Below are positions 24,401 to 32,854 of a DNA stretch of 64,000 nt, piece after piece. The translations under genes and the position numbers were made by a program. How positions within the stretch are numbered: the first letter of the stretch is position 1; each line of letters opens with the position of its first letter. The notes below the pieces were generated by a model. It made no database searches. It saw nothing but the letters and a program-made list of their open reading frames with translations, and had not been told where the DNA came from. Origin of the DNA: Mycolicibacterium goodii (GTDB taxonomy: Bacteria > Actinomycetota > Actinomycetes > Mycobacteriales > Mycobacteriaceae). The DNA lies in contig NZ_CP012150.1 in assembly GCF_001187505.1 (NCBI RefSeq), positions 4,216,001 through 4,280,000 on the forward strand, read 5' to 3'.

Positions 24401-25279
24401 ATGACCGATCAGGCACCGCGCCTCGGGTGCGTATTTCTTCCGCAGAACCCACCTGAGCGTTTGGCGGCGACCGCGCGAATCGCTGATGACGCCGGCTTGG
24501 CAGAGCTCTGGGTCTGGGAAGACTGCTTTCTGGCCGGCGGTATCTCGGCAGCCGCAATCGCGCTGTCGAACAGTGAACGCTTGACCGTCGGGATCGGCGT
24601 GGCTCCGGTACCCATGCGCAATCCCGCGTTGACAGCGATGGAGATCGCAACCCTGGTTCGGGCGTTCCCCGGGCGTGTTCGCGTGGGCCTGGGGCATGGA
24701 GTCCAGGATTGGATGGCGCAGATCGGCGCAAGAGTCGCCTCTCCGATGACGCTGCTTCGCGAGCACCTGACTTGCATCGGTGCGCTGCTGCGTGGCGAAA
24801 CCGTCACGTTCGACGGTCGATACGTACAGCTGCGGGAGGTCGCGCTGGATTGGCCGCCGAGCGCGGACACCGAACTACTGGTGGCCGCGGTAGGTCCGAA
24901 AACGTTGCGGCTCAGTGGGGAACTGGCAACAGGCACGGTCCTCACCCAAGGAACGAGTCCTGCGGACCTCCGAGCGGCCGTGGCACACGTGCGCGAAGGA
25001 AACGCGCTGCGCGGTACCGGTCCGACGTCCATCGTGACCTATCTGCTGTGCGCGACGGGGCCGAACGCGGCGTCGCAGATGGCCGCCGAGTATCAGCGGT
25101 GGGACCTCGACGAAGCCGCTGATGTGAGTGTGCAAGGCACCGCAGAGGAAATCGCCAACGGGTTGACAAGGTGGACCGCCGCTGGGGCAGACACCCTCGT
25201 GTTGCAGCCACCCGTCGACGCAGATATCGAGGCGTTCGTCGCCTTCGTCGGCGGCGAACTCACACCTCTGGTCAACTGA
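24401..25279 (+). CDS. LLM class flavin-dependent oxidoreductase
   Basis: A 292-aa luciferase-like monooxygenase family protein. ATG 24401 is chosen because GAGGAAGGG stands six bases before it. Family features are the N-terminal barrel (LGCVFLPQNPPERLAATARIADDAG), TVGIGVAPVPMRNPALTAMEI, and RVRVGLGHGVQDWM. The cofactor may be FMN or F420; mycobacteria have many F420 members of this fold. It is divergent from the mycofactocin-coupled SDR and ends tail-to-tail, overlapping the ferredoxin gene by 8 bases. Substrate unknown. Confidence 0.88.
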   Translation: MTDQAPRLGCVFLPQNPPERLAATARIADDAGLAELWVWEDCFLAGGISAAAIALSNSERLTVGIGVAPVPMRNPALTAMEIATLVRAFPGRVRVGLGHGVQDWMAQIGARVASPMTLLREHLTCIGALLRGETVTFDGRYVQLREVALDWPPSADTELLVAAVGPKTLRLSGELATGTVLTQGTSPADLRAAVAHVREGNALRGTGPTSIVTYLLCATGPNAASQMAAEYQRWDLDEAADVSVQGTAEEIANGLTRWTAAGADTLVLQPPVDADIEAFVAFVGGELTPLVN

Positions 25280-25466
25280 CCCGGAGCGCGTTGCGGGGAC
25301 AACTACGGGCGGCCTCCTCGACCCGATCGCGGTCGGCGACGGGAATCGCATCCTTCAGCACGACGACGGTGCCACTGTCGTCGATGTCGAAGACGTCATC
25401 GGCACCGATGACGCAGTTGCCGTAGCCTTGGCAGGCCTTGGTATCGACTTTCACGGTGATAGCCAT
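25272..25466 (-). CDS. 3Fe-4S ferredoxin
   Basis: A 64-aa ferredoxin starting ATG at 25466. Cys12 and Cys18 (ACQGYGNC) and Cys56 (RSCPRNAL) form the three-cysteine pattern of the actinobacterial [3Fe-4S] ferredoxins that feed electrons to cytochromes P450. It is the last gene of the minus-strand operon headed by the P450 at 30372 and most likely serves that P450. Its stop overlaps the LLM gene stop by 8 bases on the other strand. Confidence 0.92.
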   Translation of the reverse strand: MAITVKVDTKACQGYGNCVIGADDVFDIDDSGTVVVLKDAIPVADRDRVEEAARSCPRNALRVS

Positions 25467-25502
25467 CGATTCTCCCTGTCTCTCTTGTGATTCGTATGCC
25501 GG

Positions 25503-26867
25503 TCAGCTGGCGGTGAAGATGAAGACGAGCCAGACGACTGGCGGTGCGACCACCACCATGGCCATGCCCCAACCGAACATCGCCCGGAACACCGTTTGGC
25601 GCTCGTCTTCGGGCGCGTTGGACAGGATCAATGCTCCCACTGCGGAGAACGGCGTAGCGTCCACCACGGTGGCGGCGATCGCGAGGGCGACGATCATGCC
25701 GGTGACTTCGATCGCGCCGGCGGCCAGCAGCGGTATCGACAGCGGGATGAGCACCCCGAGCAGCCCTGCGCTGGAGCCGAAGGCGGAGGTGACCGCGGCG
25801 GCCAGGCAGAGCAGGAAAGCGGCGAGCAGGGGCGTGCCCAGCCCGGCGACTGCCTGTCCCACGAACTCGACGGTCCCGTTGCGTTGCAGCAACGCCACGA
25901 AGGTGACGACCCCGCAGATGAGCAGCACGACCGACCACACGATGTGCTTCTCGGCGCCTACGAACTTCGTCGGGAACATCAGGTGCAGGATGCCGGCGGC
26001 GGCCAACGCGAGGAACCCGATCTCGATGTCGAACACCAGCGCTCCCACCGCCACACCGATGATCGCTACCAGCGTGCCCCACTGGTCTTTCCGTAGGTCG
26101 GCGGGTGGTAGCGCGGTCGTGGCTTCGGCGCCCCCCGATGCGCTGCCCTGCACACTCACCGTGGTGTCGCGTACGGGAAGGACGCCGACGCTCGGATGGG
26201 GTGCGGCGCCGGGTCCGGCACTGACCACCGCCATGGCGGTCTCGTCGAGCCGGCGGCGTTGCCGGAGGAGTCCGAGGCCGCCGAAAGTCACGTACACCGC
26301 CACGCCCAGGATCAAGCTGATCGCGGCGTTGCCGATGAACAGCGACGACGCGGACACGCGAAGTCCGTTGTCGTTCGAGACTTGCCGGACGATAGCGGCG
26401 AGCGCGTTGAGGGGCGAGAAGTTGCCCAGACCTGATCCATTCATCACCATCAAGGCGGTCATGCGGCGGTCGACGTGATACCGCACGCTCAAGCGCATGG
26501 CCAGCGGCGCCAACATGGCCACACTTGCCGGGCCCAACGCCCCGAGAGTCGACGGTATCGCCGAGAACGCGAAGATGATCCAGGGGACGAGGGCCCTGCG
26601 GTCACCGACGAAGCCGATGGCCTTGTCGACCAGCCATTCCAGCGTGCCATTCACGGTCGCGAGTCCGAACAGATAGGTCACACCGACCAAGAGCACGAAC
26701 AGACTCGCCGGAAACCCGGCGAGGAGGTCACTGCTGCCCTCATGTACCACGAGCGTGCCGACCAGAAATGTCGCGATGAGCGAGAGCGCGCCGATGTTGA
26801 CCGGACGTAGAGTGCCGACGATGAAGATCACCACTAGAGCGGCTATGCCGATTACGTGTGTGGACAT
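25503..26867 (-). CDS. MatC/SLC13-type dicarboxylate permease
   Basis: A 454-aa integral membrane protein starting ATG at 26867 (GAGGA upstream). The N-terminus IGIAALVVIFIVGTLRPVNIG is close to the MatC dicarboxylate carrier N-terminal domain, and about eleven hydrophobic helices follow. There is a polar loop at about residues 205-250 and the repeated ion-transporter-like segments AIPSTLGALGPASVAML and ATVVDATPFSAVGAL. It probably imports a carboxylate by cation symport. It lies between the SDR and the ferredoxin in the P450 operon, so it may import the P450 substrate or take up a product-like acid. Confidence 0.8.
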   Translation of the reverse strand: MSTHVIGIAALVVIFIVGTLRPVNIGALSLIATFLVGTLVVHEGSSDLLAGFPASLFVLLVGVTYLFGLATVNGTLEWLVDKAIGFVGDRRALVPWIIFAFSAIPSTLGALGPASVAMLAPLAMRLSVRYHVDRRMTALMVMNGSGLGNFSPLNALAAIVRQVSNDNGLRVSASSLFIGNAAISLILGVAVYVTFGGLGLLRQRRRLDETAMAVVSAGPGAAPHPSVGVLPVRDTTVSVQGSASGGAEATTALPPADLRKDQWGTLVAIIGVAVGALVFDIEIGFLALAAAGILHLMFPTKFVGAEKHIVWSVVLLICGVVTFVALLQRNGTVEFVGQAVAGLGTPLLAAFLLCLAAAVTSAFGSSAGLLGVLIPLSIPLLAAGAIEVTGMIVALAIAATVVDATPFSAVGALILSNAPEDERQTVFRAMFGWGMAMVVVAPPVVWLVFIFTAS

Positions 26868-26957
26868 GGTTCCTCAATCCGGGTGTGAATGGGGCTGGTT
26901 GGGCAACGGTGTCGTCCTCGGGCGCGTGTCAGTGCGGCGGTGTGGTCGAGGTGGTTG

Positions 26958-27716
26958 TCACGCCATGACGGCCCCGCCGTCGACGGTCAGACTCTGGCCG
27001 GTGATGAACGCGCTTGCGTCGGAGGCCAGGAAGAGCACCGCCCCGACCAGATCGGAGGGAAACATGTTGCGGGCAAGGCTGCGCTCTTGTGCGCGGGCGA
27101 CAGCCCTTTCGGCGAAATCGTGTTCGTGGCCTTGGCGGCTGGCTTCGTTGTCGACCAGCCCAGGAGTCACGCAGTTCACCCGCACCCCGAACGTGCCGAC
27201 TTCTCTGGCCATCGCCCTGGTCATCGCGGTGACGGCACCCTTGGAGGCGACATAGTGGAGATTGCCGGGGGTCCCCTTGAGTGCTGTGGTCGACGAGATG
27301 TTGATGATCGCTCCGGAACGCCGGTCGCTCATCGGTGCCAGCGCTGCTGCGCTCATGTTCCACACGCCCCGGACGTTGACCGCCATCACCTCGTCCCATT
27401 CGTCGGCCGGGATGTCCTGCAACGGACCGCGATACAGACCGGCGTACCGTGCTGCATTGTTGACGAGAACGTCGACGTGTCCCCACCGGCGTACCGTGGC
27501 GGCGATCATCGCATCGGCCTGATCTCGACACCGCACATCGGTTATCACCGACATCGCCTCGGCGCCCAGGCCGCGAGCATGTTGTGCGGTGACGGTGGGG
27601 TCGACGACGTCGGCCACCATCAGTCGGGCTCCACGCTCGGCGAATGCCCGGGCGTATTCGGCGCCGATACCGCGGGCCGCACCGGTGATCACAACCACCT
27701 TGCCTTCTAAACTCAT
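26958..27716 (-). CDS. SDR family oxidoreductase
   Basis: A 252-aa classical short-chain dehydrogenase: TGAARGIGAEYARAF for NAD(P) binding, NNAA, the catalytic ISST...YVASKGA, and C-terminal ITGQSLTVDGG. ATG 27716 overlaps the aldehyde dehydrogenase stop (ATGA). In the operon order P450, aldehyde dehydrogenase, SDR, the three could oxidise a methyl or methylene group stepwise: hydroxylation, alcohol to carbonyl, aldehyde to acid. Substrate unknown. Confidence 0.92.
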   Translation of the reverse strand: MSLEGKVVVITGAARGIGAEYARAFAERGARLMVADVVDPTVTAQHARGLGAEAMSVITDVRCRDQADAMIAATVRRWGHVDVLVNNAARYAGLYRGPLQDIPADEWDEVMAVNVRGVWNMSAAALAPMSDRRSGAIINISSTTALKGTPGNLHYVASKGAVTAMTRAMAREVGTFGVRVNCVTPGLVDNEASRQGHEHDFAERAVARAQERSLARNMFPSDLVGAVLFLASDASAFITGQSLTVDGGAVMA

Positions 27717-29158
27717 GCCCTCACATTCCTTTTCGCGTTCGCAGCGTCGGCGATGAACTTGTAGGCAAGGTGCGCCTCCAGTCCGGGGACGCCGCCCAGT
27801 CCGCTGTCCTTGTAGCCGTAGAACGGCGCGGAGGCTCCGCGGTCGGCGCCGTTGATCGACATGCCGCCGGTCTGAGTGTGCCGCGCGACCTCGATCGCTC
27901 TGCCGTGGTCCCGGCTGAACACCGCGCCGCCAAGGCCGTAGGAGGAATCGTTGGCGATGGTCACAGCGTCGTCATCGCCGTCGTGGGCGACCACGACGAC
28001 GACCGGGCCGAAAATCTCCTCCCGGAACACCGGCATGGACCGGTCGACGTCGACGAGCACAGTCGGCTGTACGTAGTAGCCGGCGGTCGTATCCGGGGGA
28101 CGGTCACCACCGAAGGCCACCGTGGCCCCGTCGGCGCGTGCCGTGGCGATGTACTGCTCGACGCGTCTCCGCTGGGCTTCACTCACCAGAGGACCGAAAT
28201 CGACTCCGGGGTCCAGCGGGTCACCGACGCGTGCCTGGCTGAGCACGTGTGTCACCACGTCCACCACATCGTCGAACAGGGCCCTCGGAGCGATGATTCG
28301 GGTGCAGGCGTAACAGACTTGACCGGTGTTGGGCAGGCAGGTCGCGATCAGCTTGGCGGCGAAGACATCGAGGTCGGCGTCATCAAGGAGCACGGCGGCT
28401 GACTTTCCACCGAGCTCGGCGAGAAGTGGCCTGAGCATGTGACCGCAGCGCGCGGCGATCTGCCTGCCGGCGGATGTGGAGCCGGTGAACGACACCATGT
28501 CGACGTCATTGCAGTCGACCAACGCGGCACCGGTTCGGCGGCCGCCGGTGACGACGTTGATCACGCCAGGTGGGAATCCTTCTGCGGACGCCATCTGCGC
28601 GAGAAGCAATGCGTCCAAGGATGTTTCGGCGGCGGGTTTGATCACTGCCGTGCAGCCGGCGGCCAATGCCGGCCCGATCTTGTTGGCGAGCAGCGACTGT
28701 GGCGCATTCCACGGGACGATGATGCCCACCACCCCCAAGGGCTCCCGTCGGATGATCCCCTGGGCCTCGCCGTCGTACCGTTCCGGGTGGAAGGACCGCG
28801 CGACGTCGGCGAAATGTCGGTACAGAGCCACCGGCCGGGTGCCGTTGGTTCGCCGCGACCGCGACAGCACGGTGCCGTTCTGTGCCGTCACCAGGCGGGC
28901 GATTTCGTCTTGCCGCTTGTCGACTGCATCGGCCAGCGCGTCCAGGAGTGCGGCGCGCTCCTCGGGTGCGGTGCGGCCCCAGTCCGGCGCTGCCGCACGC
29001 GCCGCTGACGCCGCCGCGGCGACGTCATGGGTGTCGCCATCGGCGGCACCGGCGATCCACCGCTCGGTGGAGGGATCGATGAGCTCGATCTGGGCGCGGG
29101 AATGGGCGGCCCGCCACTCGCCGTCGACGAACATCGATCTGAGCCGGCGTCCGATCAC
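27713..29158 (-). CDS. Aldehyde dehydrogenase
   Basis: A 481-aa NAD(P)-dependent aldehyde dehydrogenase starting GTG at 29158, overlapping the P450 stop (GTGA). Motifs include WNAPQSLLANKIGPALAAG, VSFTGSTSAGR, catalytic Glu in LAELGGKSA, catalytic Cys in NTGQVCYACTR, and EEIFGPVV. Complete and of normal length. It is expected to oxidise the aldehyde arising from P450 hydroxylation and the SDR in the same operon. It is a different subgroup from the partial dehydrogenase at position 1. Confidence 0.93.
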   Translation of the reverse strand: MIGRRLRSMFVDGEWRAAHSRAQIELIDPSTERWIAGAADGDTHDVAAAASAARAAAPDWGRTAPEERAALLDALADAVDKRQDEIARLVTAQNGTVLSRSRRTNGTRPVALYRHFADVARSFHPERYDGEAQGIIRREPLGVVGIIVPWNAPQSLLANKIGPALAAGCTAVIKPAAETSLDALLLAQMASAEGFPPGVINVVTGGRRTGAALVDCNDVDMVSFTGSTSAGRQIAARCGHMLRPLLAELGGKSAAVLLDDADLDVFAAKLIATCLPNTGQVCYACTRIIAPRALFDDVVDVVTHVLSQARVGDPLDPGVDFGPLVSEAQRRRVEQYIATARADGATVAFGGDRPPDTTAGYYVQPTVLVDVDRSMPVFREEIFGPVVVVVAHDGDDDAVTIANDSSYGLGGAVFSRDHGRAIEVARHTQTGGMSINGADRGASAPFYGYKDSGLGGVPGLEAHLAYKFIADAANAKRNVRA

Positions 29159-30372
29159 ACCGCACCCACATTGAGCTGGCGTGCGACACCCGCCGACGCG
29201 CCGAACGATGCCGGGAGGCTGACCAATCCGCGTAGGACGTTGTTGATCTTGCGAACCGGGGCGCCCACATCGATCGTTTCGACCTTCTCGATCATCGCTT
29301 CGAGGACACTCTGCAACTCAATTCTGGCCAAGATCTGTCCCGCGCAGGCATGCAGACCCGTGCCAAAGGACAACTGGCCGGCGGGATTGCGGTGGATGTC
29401 GAACACGTCGGGATCGGGGTACTGCCGCTCATCCCGGTTGGCGCTGGCGTAGAGGACTGCCACGCGCTCGCCGGCACCGATCGGTACTCCCGCGACATCC
29501 GCGTCGACGGCTGCGACTCTGGAGAACATCTGTGCGGGCGCTTCGATCCGCAGGACTTCGTTGACCACTGCGCCGGCCCGCTGGGGCAGTGAGCGCAATT
29601 GCTTCCACTGCTCGGGATGCGAACCGAGAAGCCACAGCATGGCACCCATGGCATTCACCGTGGTATCCATGCCTGCTGTCAGGTACGCAGACAACAAGGG
29701 CAGGCAGTACTCCTCCGCGATGATGCCGGCATCGGCGGCTTCGTAAACCGCGGCGCCCATACTTCCCGGGGCCAACGCGTCGCGGGTGGCGACGGTTCGG
29801 ATGAACTCGAACTGATCATGGATATCGGCCAGACCAGCCGATGTCCGCTCACCCGGTGGACCGAAAGCGTCGAACGCACCATTGGCCCACCGCAGCAACT
29901 CGGTCCGGGCGTCGGCCGGAATACCGATCAGTTCACCCACCACCTCAACCGGGAAGACCTGCGCGAAATCGGTTATGGCGTCGAAGGAGTCGCGCGCCAG
30001 CATGGCGTCGACCAGACTGTGCGCCCTGGGCGCGATGACCTCGCGAAGGGGCCGTAGTGCACGCGGTCCCAGGCGGTCCTGAAGCACGCCGCGCAGGATG
30101 TCGTGTCGCGGCGGATCAGAGGCGATCACACTGCTCTTGCGCACGGCGTTGAAATCGTCGTTGAACCCCACGCCGGCCCCGGAGGCGAAACGCTTGTGGT
30201 CGAGCAGAACCGCTCGGACATCTGCGTACCGGCTCACCGCGAGGAAACCATGCGGGGTGACACGGACAACCGGACCCAGATCCCGCATCCGCCGGTAGGT
30301 CGGATACGGGTCGCGCAGGACCTCGTCGGAGAAGATGTCGACATCGAAATTCGGGTGGGACGGTGGGGCCAT
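29155..30372 (-). CDS. Cytochrome P450 (first)
   Basis: A 405-aa soluble P450. ATG 30372 is chosen because AAGGAG stands eight bases upstream; another in-frame ATG at 30393 lacks one. The I-helix reads AGMDTTVN with the normal Asp-Thr pair, the K-helix EVLR, and the heme loop FGTGLHACAGQ with Cys343 as iron ligand. It heads an operon with aldehyde dehydrogenase, SDR, MatC-type permease and 3Fe-4S ferredoxin, and is divergent from an IclR regulator. No reductase is in this operon, so reducing power must come from elsewhere. Substrate unknown. Confidence 0.93.
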   Translation of the reverse strand: MAPPSHPNFDVDIFSDEVLRDPYPTYRRMRDLGPVVRVTPHGFLAVSRYADVRAVLLDHKRFASGAGVGFNDDFNAVRKSSVIASDPPRHDILRGVLQDRLGPRALRPLREVIAPRAHSLVDAMLARDSFDAITDFAQVFPVEVVGELIGIPADARTELLRWANGAFDAFGPPGERTSAGLADIHDQFEFIRTVATRDALAPGSMGAAVYEAADAGIIAEEYCLPLLSAYLTAGMDTTVNAMGAMLWLLGSHPEQWKQLRSLPQRAGAVVNEVLRIEAPAQMFSRVAAVDADVAGVPIGAGERVAVLYASANRDERQYPDPDVFDIHRNPAGQLSFGTGLHACAGQILARIELQSVLEAMIEKVETIDVGAPVRKINNVLRGLVSLPASFGASAGVARQLNVGAV

Positions 30373-30451
30373 GGGCTTGCTCCTTATTGGCATGACGTCA
30401 GGCCATTAGGTCGAATGTGCGCCGTCTGGCTGTGATGGCGATCTCAGTACA

Positions 30452-30506
30452 GATCGCGCGATCGGCTTTGACAAGCACTTCGGAAAATCTCTCTGCTCTG
30501 CAGAGA
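30452..30506. promoter_or_regulatory. Candidate IclR operators in P450/IclR divergent promoter
   Basis: In the 179-base gap between the P450 and IclR starts, TCTCTGC-TCT-GCAGAGA (30490-30506) is a perfect 7-bp inverted repeat. GATCGCGCGATC (30452-30463) is a perfect 12-bp palindrome. A consensus -35 hexamer TTGACA stands at 30468-30473, and the inverted repeat falls where the matching -10 would be, so a bound regulator would block the iclR promoter. This is inference from layout. Confidence 0.5.
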
Positions 30507-30551
30507 ACTATTTCTCGACGGGACGGTTCTGCCGGGCGTAGCTTCTCTGCC

Positions 30552-31352
30552 ATGACGAAACTCGCTCTCGAGCGCTTCGCGGTCCCTCACACTGCCAGGC
30601 CGCAATATCCCATCGAGTCGGTGGACAACGCACTGAAGATCCTGCTGCTTCTGGGTGAGCACCCGCAGCTGCGGATGAGCGAGGTCAGCGAGTTCCTGGG
30701 TGTCGCGAGCTCGACTGCTCACCGGCTGCTGGCGATGTTGCAGTATCGAGGTTTCGTCACGCAGGACAACGACACCCGCATGTACAGACCCGGGACGGCG
30801 CTGACCGGGGTTGCCGATCTGATCGTGCAACGGTTCGACTTTCGGCGGGCATTGCGACCGCATCTGGAGCGACTGAATCGGGAGTTGCAGGAGACGGTGC
30901 ATCTGGCGATGCTCGACGGCGCCACCGTTCGGTTCATCGAAGCCATCGAGAGTCCGCGACCGGTCAAAGTCGGGTCCCGTCTGGGGCGCTCAGTCCCGGC
31001 GAGCTCCAGTTCGAGCGGTAGAGCGATGCTGGCGCAGTTGTCGGAGAAGGAGTTCGAAGCGCTCTATCCCAATCAGGAACTTCCCATGCTCACAGCGCGC
31101 AGCCCTCGGACCAAGGATGACCTCGTGAGAATCCTCAAACGGGTTCGGAAGAAAGGCTATTCGGTGAGCGTGCAGGAAAGCCAACTGGAAGTGACCGCGA
31201 TATCTGCGGCCTTCCCGCCGTCGACTGCACATCCACCGCTGGTGTTCAACGCGGCGGTTCCCTCGAGCCGGGTTTCCGCCTCGGCCAAACACGCCATCGG
31301 GCTGAAACTGTGCGCGGCGGTGGACCTGGCGGCCCAGGAACTATACGGGTAG
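30552..31352 (+). CDS. IclR family transcriptional regulator (first)
   Basis: A 266-aa regulator. ATG 30552 is the likely start; no good ribosome site precedes it, so it may be leaderless. It has an N-terminal winged helix (SVDNALKILLLLGEHPQLRMSEVSEFLGVASSTAHRLLAML) and a C-terminal ligand domain (VHLAMLDGATVRFIEAIES, GYSVS, VSAAFPPS-type). IclR proteins often control aromatic or carboxylate catabolism. It lies between two P450 operons and is divergent from the first, so it could control both. Confidence 0.92.
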   Translation: MTKLALERFAVPHTARPQYPIESVDNALKILLLLGEHPQLRMSEVSEFLGVASSTAHRLLAMLQYRGFVTQDNDTRMYRPGTALTGVADLIVQRFDFRRALRPHLERLNRELQETVHLAMLDGATVRFIEAIESPRPVKVGSRLGRSVPASSSSSGRAMLAQLSEKEFEALYPNQELPMLTARSPRTKDDLVRILKRVRKKGYSVSVQESQLEVTAISAAFPPSTAHPPLVFNAAVPSSRVSASAKHAIGLKLCAAVDLAAQELYG

Positions 31353-31372
31353 AAAGCCACCGAATTGCTGGA

Positions 31373-31412
31373 TTCGGCAATGCTCGATCCGTAGTGACGC
31401 ATTTTCGGCAAT
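31373..31412. repeat. Direct repeats TTCGGCAAT upstream of second P450 operon
   Basis: TTCGGCAAT occurs at 31373-31381 and 31404-31412, 31 bases apart, or three helical turns. The first is also the right half of ATTGC-N8-GCAAT (31364-31381). They lie in the 215-base gap 31353-31567 between iclR and the second P450. The spacing suggests a regulator site. Confidence 0.4.
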
Positions 31413-31504
31413 CCACCGGCAGGCTGAGGCCGTCACACTTGCGCTAGGTCGAAGCATGGTCTCGCGCATCGAGCGCCCAGTCCAAGCGCATCGACCCTCC
31501 GAGG

Positions 31505-31542
31505 CCATCGGGGACCATCGGGACCATCGGGGACCAGCGGGA
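31505..31542. repeat. Four short tandem repeats (CCATCGGGGA type) in P450 leader
   Basis: Four head-to-tail units of 10, 9, 10 and 9 bases (CCATCGGGGA, CCATCGGGA, CCATCGGGGA, CCAGCGGGA) end 26 bases before the second P450 start. Being in the leader, a change in copy number could alter spacing or RNA folding. It is not a CRISPR: units are too short and have no spacers. Confidence 0.6.
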
Positions 31543-31567
31543 GCAGGCGATCACGGAAGGACCGCCC

Positions 31568-32854
31568 ATGACGGTATCGACCACGACGGACATCGATCAG
31601 CTGCCGACTATCGCCGACCATCTGCCCAAAGGCTTGTGGGAGGCCGACGTCATCGCCGCTTCCGAGCGATTGTTCGACGCGCAGGCCGACCTGTTGGGTG
31701 ACGGCGATGGTGGGGTGATTGCATTGCGCTTCAAGGATATCCGCACCCTCTCGGAGAATCCTCTCGTCGGAAGTGCGCCGGTGGAGTTTTTGACCGGGCG
31801 CGCCGCCGAACGTTTGCGCCGTGCAGGTCAAGCTCCCACACCCGCGGTGGCGGACAACCCGTTCGCCGTATTCCTGCGCAATCAGATCTTCACAACCAAC
31901 CCGCCCGTGCACAACAACGTCCGCCGGATCATTGCCCGGCATTTGATGCCGCGTGCTGTACAGCAGTTTCTCCCCGCCGCCGAGCGAATCGCGTCCGAGG
32001 TTGTCGATGCGGGGCGACGCGAAGGGCGGTGCGACTTCACCCGCGACATCGCAAACCGGTACGTCACTCGTTTCTGGACCGATCAACTCGGGATACCCGA
32101 TGACGAATCGGGGTTGATCCAGCAGCTGATGGCCGAGATGAACCGGATGTTCCTGTTCGCGCCGACAACGCAGGATTCGCGGCGGGTGCAGTCGGGGTGC
32201 GCCACGTACATGGAAGTGGTCGGCGACGCCGTGACCCGGGCATGGCGGGGCGGGGACAACGCATTGTTGTCGGCGCTCGCGGCGGACCTCGCAGCTGCCG
32301 ACGAGCCGGCCGGGCCGCAAGATCTGGGCAAACTGGTCGCCTCCAACTTCTTCGACGGCTTTCACACCGTCGGGGTTGCGCTGTCCAACGTCGTCTACCA
32401 TCTGCTGGCCAACCCGGAATCCCACCGTCGGGTGCGGTCCGACGCAGCGCTGGTACCGCAGGCGTTCAGCGAGGGCATCCGACTGGGTGCGCCGCTGATG
32501 ATGACGACGCGGGTGACGCTCGATGCAGTCGAGTACAACGGACTGCGCATGCCGAAAAACACTCCGATCACGATGATCTGGGCGGCCGGTAATCGGGACC
32601 CGCGGGCATTCGACGAGCCGGCGGCCTACCGGCTGATGCGTCCCGCTCACCGGACGACGACATTCGGCGGCGGCGCACACATCTGCCCTGGGCGCAGCGC
32701 GGCGCGCCTGTTGAGTGAGGTGGCGTTGCGGGTGCTCACGTCATCTGGGGTGCACATCGAACTCGCCGAGACCACGCATCGATGGATGCCGGGCAGTGCG
32801 ATCCGCCACCTCGACGCCATGCCGGTCACGATTGCAAGTGGCGGTCCCGCATGA
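31568..32854 (+). CDS. Cytochrome P450 (second), unusual I-helix
   Basis: A 428-aa P450. Heme loop FGGGAHICPGRS with Cys373; K-helix region EGIRLG takes the place of the usual E-x-x-R. The I-helix reads FFDGFHTVGV (residues 261-270): the usual acidic residue before Thr is His266, although Thr267 remains. ATG 31568 is preceded by a GGAAGG ribosome site. It overlaps the ferredoxin reductase start (ATGA), followed by ferredoxin, aldolase and kinase, which makes a self-contained redox operon. An altered I-helix can mean different proton delivery or substrate-assisted chemistry. Substrate unknown. Confidence 0.92.
   Translation: MTVSTTTDIDQLPTIADHLPKGLWEADVIAASERLFDAQADLLGDGDGGVIALRFKDIRTLSENPLVGSAPVEFLTGRAAERLRRAGQAPTPAVADNPFAVFLRNQIFTTNPPVHNNVRRIIARHLMPRAVQQFLPAAERIASEVVDAGRREGRCDFTRDIANRYVTRFWTDQLGIPDDESGLIQQLMAEMNRMFLFAPTTQDSRRVQSGCATYMEVVGDAVTRAWRGGDNALLSALAADLAAADEPAGPQDLGKLVASNFFDGFHTVGVALSNVVYHLLANPESHRRVRSDAALVPQAFSEGIRLGAPLMMTTRVTLDAVEYNGLRMPKNTPITMIWAAGNRDPRAFDEPAAYRLMRPAHRTTTFGGGAHICPGRSAARLLSEVALRVLTSSGVHIELAETTHRWMPGSAIRHLDAMPVTIASGGPA

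Noticed and set aside
31505..31542. CRISPR array
   Set aside because: Units are 9-10 bases, directly adjacent without spacers, and no cas genes are present.
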